Assembly: GCF_000444875.1 (NCBI RefSeq)
Contig: NC_021985.1
Coordinates: forward strand, 1,240,001-1,304,000
Direction of reading: 5' to 3'
DNA length: 64,000 bases
DNA from: Streptomyces collinus Tu 365
Lineage (GTDB): Bacteria; Actinomycetota; Actinomycetes; Streptomycetales; Streptomycetaceae
A model generated the notes under the pieces. The model had not been told where the DNA came from. It did no database searches and was given only the letters and a program-made list of their open reading frames with translations. Position numbers and translations under genes: made by a program. This document shows positions 55,727 through 62,744 of the stretch, in pieces. Numbering within the stretch: position 1 is the first letter of the stretch; each line of letters opens with the position of its first letter.

Positions 55727-56442
55727 CGCGGAAGGGTGTCGCCGCTCGGTGAGCCACTGCTGGTGGGGGAGGCGCTGACGCCGGCGGACGCGGAGGCGGA
55801 GGGACTGGCGGAGGGCCGCGGGGAAGGGACTGCCGTCCGCGGGGGCGGGCCGGGACGGCGGGTGCTGGTGGCGCGTGGGGTCGGCTTCGCCTTCGCCGAG
55901 GGAGGCGCACTGGTGGGGGAGGGCGAGCGGGGGGCCGGCGACGTACCGCGAGTCGCCGGCGGCGGCCGCCGGGTCCCGTCGCCGTCACGGTCCTGGACGC
56001 CCTTGCGAGCCGGGTGCGTGCTCGCTCGCTCCGGTGACGCCTGCGCGTCGGGAAGGCGGACCTCGGGCCCCTCCAGGGACGGCTGTTCCGGGGTCGACGC
56101 TGCCCGTGGGGCCGCCGCATGGGGGAGCACCGACGCGGTGGCCAGGCCCCCGAGGAGCGTGAAGGTGGCTGCGGCAAGAGACCTGACGGCGTACCTCTTC
56201 AGCCGCGCCGGACGGCCGTTCCGGTCGGCGGGCGGGTCCTGCGGAACAGCCGGCGGCCCGGGAAGGGACGGCCCTGAGGAGTTCGGCACGCCGTTCGAGT
56301 GGAGCCACGGCATCGGGGTCTCGACGGTCGCAGCAGCCTCCTTCCCCTCGCTCGACTGCGCCGCGCCGGGGTCGTACGCCCCGCACTCCGGGCAGGTCAC
56401 GGCGCCGTTGAGCGTGCGGCTGCACGGGCTGCAGTAGTCCAT
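55723..56442 (-). CDS. Zinc-ribbon, single-pass membrane protein (SCO2400-like)
   Basis: A 239-residue protein beginning MDYCSPCSRTLNGAVTCPECG, a CxxC...CxxC zinc ribbon at the N-terminus, as in SCO2400-family proteins of Streptomyces. A single hydrophobic segment is at about 84-105 (SLAAATFTLLGGLATASVL), and the exported part is very Pro/Ser/Ala/Thr-rich with repeats such as PSPRPSASPSASASAG. The ribbon is cytoplasmic, the low-complexity tail outside. It is unlikely to be an enzyme; a sensor or scaffold is possible. ATG 56442 follows AAGGG. The stop overlaps the possible downstream gene by four bases. Confidence 0.85.
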   Translation of the reverse strand: MDYCSPCSRTLNGAVTCPECGAYDPGAAQSSEGKEAAATVETPMPWLHSNGVPNSSGPSLPGPPAVPQDPPADRNGRPARLKRYAVRSLAAATFTLLGGLATASVLPHAAAPRAASTPEQPSLEGPEVRLPDAQASPERASTHPARKGVQDRDGDGTRRPPPATRGTSPAPRSPSPTSAPPSAKAKPTPRATSTRRPGPPPRTAVPSPRPSASPSASASAGVSASPTSSGSPSGDTLPR

Positions 56443-56651
56443 GAAGCGACCCTTCTCGGTCCTTGAGTCGACGGGAGCGCGGGGGCACCCAGCCCGGAGA
56501 GCAGGTGGGCCACCGGTTACTGGGGCCAACGGGGCGCGCAGCGGGGACGCTCACCCACAGGCGGAAAAGTGGGGTATGTAACTTCGTCCGGGCGGACGTT
56601 GACGACCGGGGCGGGAGTGTCGGGCGGGGAGTACCCGCGGGCGGACCGCGT

Positions 56652-56683
56652 GACTGGTCTACACCCTTGACTGGTACAGACCA
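56652..56683. promoter_or_regulatory. Pair of dre-like direct repeats upstream of the GH19 chitinase (DasR-type control)
   Basis: GACTGGTCTACACC (from 56652) and GACTGGTACAGACC (from 56669) are direct repeats spaced 17 bases; TGGTACAGACCA at 56672-56683 has symmetric TGGT...ACCA ends. Paired 12-bp repeats of this kind occur in Streptomyces chitinase promoters and overlap DasR sites. The repeats lie about 140 bases upstream of the GTG start; the 379-base gap 56443-56821 contains no gene. Confidence 0.75.
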
Positions 56684-56821
56684 AAGCGGTTGAGTGTGCC
56701 TCCACACCCCCACCACGGCCGCGCCCGCGTCATGGCCGATCCACTCGGCACGTGCGCACCAGGCCCGGCTCCGCGCTGCCCTCGTCCGGGTACGGCCGTG
56801 CTCCGCCAAGGAGTTGATCCT

Positions 56822-57712
56822 GTGTCGAAACGCCGCCTCTCCGCCGTGCTGACCGCACTCGCGCTGGGAAGCACGGTGCCCGTCCTGCTGCCGGCCACGG
56901 ACGCGTCCGCCGCTTCGTGTTCGAGCTATCCGACCTGGGTCGCCGGACGGTCGTACAAAACCGGCGACATCGTGCGTTACTCCGACGGCAAGGCGTACGT
57001 CGCCGAGCACGACAACCCGGGCTACGACCCGGTCGTCAGCACCTGGTACTGGGACCCGTACGCCTGCGACAGCGGCTCCGGGACCCCCGTCGGCACCTTC
57101 GTGGTGAGCGAGGCCCAGTTCAACCAGATGTTCCCGAACCGGAATTCCTTCTACACCTACAGCGGTCTCACCGCCGCTCTCAGCGCCTATCCCGCCTTCG
57201 CGAACACCGGCAGCGACACCGTCAGGAAGCAGGAGGCCGCCGCCTTCCTCGCCAACGTGAACCACGAGACCGGCGGTCTGGTGTACGTGGTCGAGCAGAA
57301 CACCGCCAACTACCCGCACTACTGCGACTGGGGCCGGCCCTACGGCTGCCCGGCCGGCCAGGCGGCCTACTACGGGCGCGGCCCCATCCAGCTCAGCTGG
57401 AACTTCAACTACAAGGCCGCGGGCGACGCGCTCGGCATCGACCTCCTCGACAACCCGTGGCTGGTGCAGAACGACGCGGCCGTGGCCTGGAAGACGGCAC
57501 TCTGGTATTGGAACACCCAGACCGGGCCCGGCTCGATGACCCCCCACAACGCCATGGTCAACGGCGCCGGCTTCGGCCAGACGATCCGCAGCATCAACGG
57601 CTCCCTCGAGTGCGACGGCAAGAACCCGGCGCAGGTCCAGAGCCGTGTGGACGCCTACCAGCGGTTCACGCAGATCCTCGGGACGTCACCCGGCGGCAAC
57701 CTCTCCTGCTGA
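56822..57712 (+). CDS. Secreted GH19 chitinase with N-terminal chitin-binding domain
   Basis: A 296-residue endochitinase. Signal peptide: residues 1-32 (AVLTALALGSTVPVLLPATDASAAS). CBM5/12-type chitin-binding domain: about 33-75 (YPTWVAGRSYKTGDIVRYSDGKAYVAEHDN...WDPYAC). GH19 domain: from about 85, with the two catalytic glutamates in NHETGG (Glu149) and VVEQN (Glu158), nine residues apart as in Streptomyces ChiF/ChiG, then YYGRGPIQLSWNFNY and GRPYGCPAG. It hydrolyses beta-1,4-GlcNAc polymers with inversion. GTG 56822 follows AAGGAG. The dre-like direct repeats upstream fit DasR/chitin regulation. Confidence 0.95.
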   Translation: MSKRRLSAVLTALALGSTVPVLLPATDASAASCSSYPTWVAGRSYKTGDIVRYSDGKAYVAEHDNPGYDPVVSTWYWDPYACDSGSGTPVGTFVVSEAQFNQMFPNRNSFYTYSGLTAALSAYPAFANTGSDTVRKQEAAAFLANVNHETGGLVYVVEQNTANYPHYCDWGRPYGCPAGQAAYYGRGPIQLSWNFNYKAAGDALGIDLLDNPWLVQNDAAVAWKTALWYWNTQTGPGSMTPHNAMVNGAGFGQTIRSINGSLECDGKNPAQVQSRVDAYQRFTQILGTSPGGNLSC

Positions 57713-57781
57713 TCGCGGGGGTGCGGGGGGCGGCGAGGTCATGGTGGCGGCACGCATAGCGAAGCCCTGAACTATGTAGTC

Positions 57782-57793
57782 CCGCCACATGTG
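57782..57793 (+). promoter_or_regulatory. Shared promoter motif CCGCCACATGTG (MFS gene)
   Basis: This 12-mer occurs once here, 71 bases before the MFS start, and again in the same relative orientation before the SDR gene (62174-62185 on the minus strand). It contains the palindrome CACATGTG. A PucR-type regulator gene between the two target genes is the obvious candidate for binding it. Confidence 0.5.
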
Positions 57794-57864
57794 CCCCTGA
57801 CCTGCCTCTTTCTACGGTGTGCCGACACGTACCCGTCCCCACCGCACACGAGGAAGTGGCGCAC

Positions 57865-59244
57865 ATGGCCTCCGGAACCACCGCTCCCCCACCCCCCGCC
57901 AGCCTCCCCCGTATCGTCGCCGCCAGCCTCATCGGCACCACCATCGAGTGGTACGACTTCTTCCTGTACGGCTCCGCCGCCGCGCTGGTCTTCAACAAGC
58001 TGTTCTTCCCCGACTCCGACCCGCTCGTCGGGACGCTGCTGTCGTTCCTGACCTACGCCGTCGGGTTCGCGGCCCGCCCGCTGGGTGCGCTGGTGTTCGG
58101 GCACTACGGTGACCGGCTGGGGCGCAAGAAGCTGCTGGTGCTCAGCCTGGTGCTGATGGGCGGGGCGACCTTCGCCATCGGACTGCTGCCCACCCACGCG
58201 TCGGTGGGAACGGCGGCGCCGGTCCTCTTGACCGTGCTCCGCCTCGTCCAGGGCTTCGCGCTCGGCGGCGAATGGGGCGGCGCCGTGCTGCTGGTCTCCG
58301 AGCACGGGGACGCGCGGCGGCGCGGGTTCTGGGCGTCGTGGCCCCAGACCGGCGCCCCCGCCGGGCAGTTGCTCGCGACCGGTGTGCTCTCCCTGCTCAC
58401 CGCCATCCTCTCGGACGACGCCTTCGGCACCTGGGGCTGGCGCATCCCCTTCCTGCTCTCCGGCCTGCTGGTGATGGTCGGTCTGTGGATTCGTCTCTCC
58501 GTCGACGAATCGCCCGTGTTCAAGGAGGCGCTGGAGCGCTCGGAGTCGCGGCGCAGGCAGGGCGAGGCGGAGAAGCTGCCGCTCGTGGCGGTGCTCCGGC
58601 ACCACTGGCGGGACGTGCTCGTCGCCATGGGCGCCCGCATGGCCGAGAACATCAGCTACTACGTCATCACCGCCTTCATCCTCGTCTACGCCACCACCTC
58701 CGCCGGCGTCTCCAAGCAGACCGCTCTCAACGCCGTCCTCATCGCCTCCGCCGTGCACTTCGCCGTGATCCCCGCCTGGGGCGCGCTCTCCGACCGGGTC
58801 GGCCGGCGGCCGGTGTACCTGTTCGGCGCGGCCGGGATCGGCCTGTGGATGTTCCCGTTCTTCGCGCTCGTCGACACCGGGAGCTTCGGGTACCTGCTGC
58901 TCGCCGTGACCGTCGGGCTGGTCCTGCACGGGGCCATGTACGCGCCCCAGGCGGCCTTCTTCGCCGAGATGTTCGCGACCCGGATGCGGTACTCCGGCGC
59001 CTCCATCGGCGCCCAGTTCGCCTCGGTCGCGGCCGGTGCGCCCGCCCCGCTCATCGCGACCGCGCTGCTCGCCGACTACGACAGCTCCACGCCGATCGCC
59101 CTGTACGTGATCGCGGCCGCCGTGCTGACGCTCATCGCCGTCGGCGTGGCCCGCGAGACCCGGCACCGGGACCTCGCCGAGGTGACCGCCGAGGACGGCG
59201 AGCAGGCGGGGACGAGCCCGGCGGCCGAGGCCCGGACCGTCTGA
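57865..59244 (+). CDS. MFS transporter of the metabolite:H+ symporter (MHS) family
   Basis: A 459-residue 12-TM protein. The MHS N-terminus IVAASLIGTTIEWYDFFLYGSAAALVFNKLFFP is diagnostic, followed by GALVFGHYGDRLGRKKLL and RLVQGFALGGEWGGAVLLVSEHG, and WRIPFLLSGLLVMVGLWIRLSVDESPVF in loop 6-7. MHS members import organic acids and zwitterions (shikimate, alpha-ketoglutarate, proline betaine). The neighbouring hydroxybutyrate dehydrogenase and PucR gene suggest 3-hydroxybutyrate or a similar acid as substrate. ATG 57865 has GAGGAAG upstream; the stop is part of an inverted repeat with that of the PucR gene. Confidence 0.93.
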   Translation: MASGTTAPPPPASLPRIVAASLIGTTIEWYDFFLYGSAAALVFNKLFFPDSDPLVGTLLSFLTYAVGFAARPLGALVFGHYGDRLGRKKLLVLSLVLMGGATFAIGLLPTHASVGTAAPVLLTVLRLVQGFALGGEWGGAVLLVSEHGDARRRGFWASWPQTGAPAGQLLATGVLSLLTAILSDDAFGTWGWRIPFLLSGLLVMVGLWIRLSVDESPVFKEALERSESRRRQGEAEKLPLVAVLRHHWRDVLVAMGARMAENISYYVITAFILVYATTSAGVSKQTALNAVLIASAVHFAVIPAWGALSDRVGRRPVYLFGAAGIGLWMFPFFALVDTGSFGYLLLAVTVGLVLHGAMYAPQAAFFAEMFATRMRYSGASIGAQFASVAAGAPAPLIATALLADYDSSTPIALYVIAAAVLTLIAVGVARETRHRDLAEVTAEDGEQAGTSPAAEARTV

Positions 59245-59297
59245 CCGGCCCGCGCGACGGCTCCCTGGCCGGCCGGCCCCCGCGCGGGGGCCGGTCA
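59242..59297. terminator. Bidirectional terminator enclosing both stop codons
   Basis: TGACCGGCC (59242-59250, starting with the MFS stop) and GGCCGGTCA (59289-59297, ending with the PucR stop on the other strand) form an outer inverted repeat; an inner hairpin CCGGCCCCC-GCGC-GGGGGCCGG lies at 59273-59294. The two structures share sequence and are alternatives. Position fits termination from both sides. Confidence 0.75.
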
Positions 59298-61247
59298 GTG
59301 CCGTTCCGGTGCCGCCAGCCGGTGCAGGCGCAGGGCCAGTTGTATCTCCAGGGCGCGGGACGGGCTCTGCCAGTCCTCGCCCAGGAGGCGGCCCACGCGT
59401 TCCAGCCGCTGGGCGACCGTGTTCACGTGCACGTGCAGCGCGTCCTTGGTGCGGGCCGGGCTCATCCCGCAGGCGAAGTAGGCCTCCAGGGTGCGCAGCA
59501 GCTCCGTCCCCCGGCGCTCGTCGTACGTCACCACCGGCCCGATGGTGCGGCCGACGAAGGCGCCGACGTCCCGCTCGCCGGCGAGGAGCAGGCCGAGGAA
59601 GCCGAAGTCCTCGGCGGCAGCGCCGTCACCGGCACGGCCGAGCAGGTGCAGGGCGTCCAGGCAGCGGCGGCCCTCGGCGTAGGCGGCGGTCACCGTGTCG
59701 GGATGGGCGGCGAGGCCGGTGACGGGGGCGGAGGCGCCGACGGTGACGGGCTGGTGGACGGCCGTCCCGAGGTCGCGTGCGGTGCGCCGGGCCAGGTCCG
59801 TGGCGGTGTCCGGGGCGGCGAGCGGGAGCAGCAGGACCGTGCCGCCGTCACGGGCGGCGGCCAGGCCCTGCCGGGTGGCGGCCAGGTGGGAGGCGGCGGA
59901 CCACAGCCTGCGGCGGGCCGCGGCCTCCTCGTCGGCGTCGGAGGCCGGGCCGTCGATCCGGGCGGCCAGGACGACGTGGGTGGCGTCCAGGTCGGCACGC
60001 AGGCGGGCCGCGCGCTCGCGCAGCAGGCGGGGATCGCGGTCGCGGGCGTCCAGGAGGTCGTCCAGCAGTTCGCCCCGCACGCGTTGTTCCGCCTCGGCGG
60101 CGGAGCGGCGAGCCAGCAGGAGCAGCGAGGTGACCATGGCGGCGCGTTCCAGCGTGCGCTGGTCCACCGGGTCCAGGTCGCGGTGGCCGCGCAGGACCAG
60201 CGCGCCGAGCAGTTCACCGCCCGCGGCCACCGCGGCGGTCCAGTCGCTGCCGTGCCGTACGGCGTGCCCCTCGGCACGGGACGCCTCCAGCGCCGCGGCC
60301 GGTGCCGTGCCGGCCTCGGTGAACTCGACCGTACCGGCGAGGACTTCGGAGACGGCCGCGGCCACGTCGTGCACCCCGCCGCCGCGCAGTACGAGTTCGG
60401 CGAGCCGGTCGTGCACGTCGGAGGCGCGCTCGATGACGGCGCTGCGGTCGCGGATGATCTCGTTGGCCCGTTCGAGGCCGGCCAGCGCCCCGCGGGTCTC
60501 GGAGAGGAGGTTCGCGGTGTCGATGGCGGCCGCGGCGAGCGCGGCGAACGAGCCGAGCAGGGCGATCTGCCCGCGCTCGAAGTGACGGGCCCGCCGGTCC
60601 GAGGCGAACAGGACACCGATGACGTGCGGGCCGAGCATCAGCGGCACGCCGAGGATGGCGACCAGGCCCTCGTCCCGCACCCCGGCGTCGATGGTGTGGG
60701 TGTGCTGGAAGCGGGCGTCCTCGAAGTAGTCGTCGGTGACGTACGGCCGCGTGGTCTGGGCGACCAGTCCGCCGAGCCCCTCGCCCATGCCGAGGCGCAG
60801 TTGCTGGAAGTGGGCCGAGACGGACCCTTCCGTCACCCGCATGTAGGTGTCGCCGCGGGCGGGGTCGTTCAGGGTGAGGTAGGCGACGTCCGTGCCCAGC
60901 AGCGAGCGGGCCCGCTGCACGATCGCCTGGAGGACGGCGTCCAGGTCCCTGAGTCCGGCCAGGTCGTGCGCGGTCTCGAAGAGCGCCGACAGCTCCGCCT
61001 CGCGACGCCGCCGCCCCTCCAGTTCGGAGCGCACCCGCAGCGCGAGCAGCTTGGCCCGCTCCAGCGCGGCGATCCGGTCGTCCGGGCCGCCCTCCGCACG
61101 GGCGAGCAGCACCGGCTGCTCGTACGCCTCCACGGGGGCGCCGCGGGCCAGCAGTTCGAGGAACGGGGCCTCCGGGCCGCCGTCGGGCACGCCGGCGGCG
61201 CCCCCGGTGCGGGGGCGCTCGGCCGGCTGGACGTGATCGCGGGACAT
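59295..61247 (-). CDS. PucR/CdaR-type regulator with GAF domain
   Basis: A 650-residue protein. GAF about residues 95-255 (LGTDVAYLTLNDPARGDTYMRVTEGSVSAHFQQLRLGMGEGLGGLVAQTTRPYVTDDYF, then GLVAILGVPLMLGPHVIGVLFASDRRARHFERGQIALL), a linking helical region, a GGDEF-like CdaR central segment (about 430-540) and a C-terminal PucR HTH (LLRTLEAYFACGMSPARTKDALHVHVNTVAQRLERVGRLLG). This architecture is typical of actinobacterial activators of catabolic genes. It is downstream of the SDR gene on the same strand (76-base gap) and convergent with the MFS gene. Start ATG 61247 or GTG 61253 (six bases further out). Confidence 0.9.
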   Translation of the reverse strand: MSRDHVQPAERPRTGGAAGVPDGGPEAPFLELLARGAPVEAYEQPVLLARAEGGPDDRIAALERAKLLALRVRSELEGRRRREAELSALFETAHDLAGLRDLDAVLQAIVQRARSLLGTDVAYLTLNDPARGDTYMRVTEGSVSAHFQQLRLGMGEGLGGLVAQTTRPYVTDDYFEDARFQHTHTIDAGVRDEGLVAILGVPLMLGPHVIGVLFASDRRARHFERGQIALLGSFAALAAAAIDTANLLSETRGALAGLERANEIIRDRSAVIERASDVHDRLAELVLRGGGVHDVAAAVSEVLAGTVEFTEAGTAPAAALEASRAEGHAVRHGSDWTAAVAAGGELLGALVLRGHRDLDPVDQRTLERAAMVTSLLLLARRSAAEAEQRVRGELLDDLLDARDRDPRLLRERAARLRADLDATHVVLAARIDGPASDADEEAAARRRLWSAASHLAATRQGLAAARDGGTVLLLPLAAPDTATDLARRTARDLGTAVHQPVTVGASAPVTGLAAHPDTVTAAYAEGRRCLDALHLLGRAGDGAAAEDFGFLGLLLAGERDVGAFVGRTIGPVVTYDERRGTELLRTLEAYFACGMSPARTKDALHVHVNTVAQRLERVGRLLGEDWQSPSRALEIQLALRLHRLAAPERH

Positions 61248-61323
61248 GGTCACAGGATTCCGTATCGGCCGCCCGGCACGTCAGGCCTGTGGAAAACTCC
61301 CGGGCCGGGCGTCGCGGCTCCGT

Positions 61324-62142
61324 TCAGTGGGCCGTCCAGCCGCCGTCGAGCACCAGCGACGTGCCGGTGACGAAGGACGCCTGCGGGCCGCAGAGGTAGG
61401 CCACGGCGTCCGCGACCTCCTCGGGTTCGATGAGCCGCTGGACGGCGCTGTCCTTGAGCAGGATCTCGCTCAGGACGCGTTCCTCGGGGATGCCGTGCGC
61501 CTGGGCCTGGTCGGCGATCTGCTTCTCCACCAGTGGGGTGCGCACATAGGCGGGGTTCACACAGTTCGAGGTCACACCGTGGGGGGCGCCCTCCAGGGCG
61601 GCTGTCTTGCTGAGCCCTTCCAGGCCGTGCTTGGCGGCCACGTAGGCGGCCTTGAAGGCCGAGGCGCGCAGTCCGTGGACGGAGGACACGTTCACGATCC
61701 GGCCCCAGCCCTGCGCGTACATGTGCGGGAGGGCGCCGCGGATCAGCCGGAACGGGGCCTCCAGCATGACGGTCAGCACGGTGTGGAAGACGTCCGGCGG
61801 GAACTCCTCCAGCGGGCGGACCAGCTGCAGGCCGGCGTTGTTGACCAGCACGTCGGTGCCGGCGGCGGCGCGTTCGGCCGCGTCGAGGTCGGTGAGGTCC
61901 AGGACGTGGGGCTCGACCGTGCCCGCGAGCTCGCCGCCCCGTTCGGCGAGCGCCGTCAGCTCGGCCAGGCCCGCCGCGTCCCGGTCGACGGCTCTCACCC
62001 GGGCCCCGGCGGCGGCGAGCCGCAGCGCGCAGGCGCGGCCGATGCCGCTGGCGGCGCCGGTGACGAGGGCGGTGCGGCCGCCCAGGTCGAGGGGGGTGGA
62101 GGCGGCGGGGTGGGACCCGGGCAGCGGGCTGGGCGCGGTCAT
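61324..62142 (-). CDS. 3-hydroxybutyrate dehydrogenase-like SDR
   Basis: A 272-residue classical SDR: VTGAASGIGRA, NNAGLQLVRPLEEFP, SSVHGLRASAFKAAYVAAKHG (YxxxK) and NPAYVRTPLVEKQIADQAQAHGIPEERVLSEILLKDSAVQRLIEPEEVADAV. The LLKDSAVQRLIEPEEVA-type segment and the QIxDQAxxxGIPEExV helix are those of D-3-hydroxybutyrate dehydrogenase, converting 3-hydroxybutyrate to acetoacetate with NAD+. The N-terminus has an extra 18-residue linker. It stands before a PucR regulator, and its promoter shares CCGCCACATGTG with the MFS gene. Start ATG 62142. Confidence 0.9.
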   Translation of the reverse strand: MTAPSPLPGSHPAASTPLDLGGRTALVTGAASGIGRACALRLAAAGARVRAVDRDAAGLAELTALAERGGELAGTVEPHVLDLTDLDAAERAAAGTDVLVNNAGLQLVRPLEEFPPDVFHTVLTVMLEAPFRLIRGALPHMYAQGWGRIVNVSSVHGLRASAFKAAYVAAKHGLEGLSKTAALEGAPHGVTSNCVNPAYVRTPLVEKQIADQAQAHGIPEERVLSEILLKDSAVQRLIEPEEVADAVAYLCGPQASFVTGTSLVLDGGWTAH

Positions 62143-62173
62143 GGCTCGACCCTAAGTCGGACCCACTCCTCAC

Positions 62174-62185
62174 CACATGTGGCGG
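62174..62185 (-). promoter_or_regulatory. Shared promoter motif CCGCCACATGTG (SDR gene)
   Basis: The 12-mer reads CCGCCACATGTG on the minus strand and is identical to 57782-57793, lying 32-43 bases upstream of the SDR start; CCACATGTGG here is a 10-bp palindrome. It lies between the Nudix stop and the SDR start. Confidence 0.5.
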
Positions 62186-62196
62186 CCACCCATACT

Positions 62197-62676
62197 TCAG
62201 CCAAGACTCATAGGGTCGAACCATGTGGGTGCCTCGGACATGGCCTGCTTGATCCGGAACAGCGCGAACTCGTTCAGGTCGGGCAGCGCGTCGACCGCGA
62301 ACCAGCCCACCTCCAGCGACTCGTCGTCGTTGACGCGGGCCTCGCCGCCAGTGGCCCGGCAGCGGAAGGTGATGTCCATGTACTGGCAGATGTCCCCGTT
62401 CTCGTAGGTGACCGGGGTCAGGGCCTGGACGAGGACCACGCGCTCGGGGACGCAGTGCACGGCCGCCTCCTCGAAGACCTCGCGCACCGCGCAGGCCGCG
62501 GGCTGCTCGCCCGGCTCCGGAATCCCGCCGAGCACCGACCACTTGCGCGTGTCGGAGCGCCGGTTCAGGAGCACCCTGCCCTCGTCGTCGAAGACGAGCG
62601 CGGTGACCCCGGGGAGCCAGAGCAGCTGATGGCCCGCGGAGGCCCGGAGCGTGCGGATGAAGTCGGGAGTAGCCAT
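62197..62676 (-). CDS. Nudix hydrolase
   Basis: A 159-residue protein with a Nudix fold: VTALVFDDEGRVLLNRRSDTRKWSVLGGIPEPGEQPAACAVREVFEEAAV. The Nudix box follows G-x5-E-x7-REVxEE, but the usual Gly near the end is Ala (EEAAV), a tolerated change. Pyrophosphatases of this kind hydrolyse nucleoside diphosphate-linked substrates, and ADP-ribose, NADH or 8-oxo-dGTP are possible. The C-terminus PDLNEFALFRIKQAMSEA is typical of actinobacterial Nudix proteins. ATG 62676. It is 54 bases ahead of the SDR gene on the same strand and may share a transcript. Confidence 0.9.
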   Translation of the reverse strand: MATPDFIRTLRASAGHQLLWLPGVTALVFDDEGRVLLNRRSDTRKWSVLGGIPEPGEQPAACAVREVFEEAAVHCVPERVVLVQALTPVTYENGDICQYMDITFRCRATGGEARVNDDESLEVGWFAVDALPDLNEFALFRIKQAMSEAPTWFDPMSLG

Positions 62677-62689
62677 GAGCCGACCCTAA

Positions 62690-62711
62690 CGGGTGGGCCC
62701 GTGACCACCCG
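62690..62711 (-). terminator. Weak hairpin between lnt and the Nudix gene
   Basis: A 7-bp stem (CGGGTGG at 62690-62696 with CCACCCG at 62705-62711) and 8-base loop lie 34 bases after the lnt stop on the minus strand. It may attenuate readthrough into the Nudix gene. Evidence is limited. Confidence 0.35.
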
Positions 62712-62744
62712 CTTCCTCACCGGGGGCGTGCGGCGGTCGCGCGG

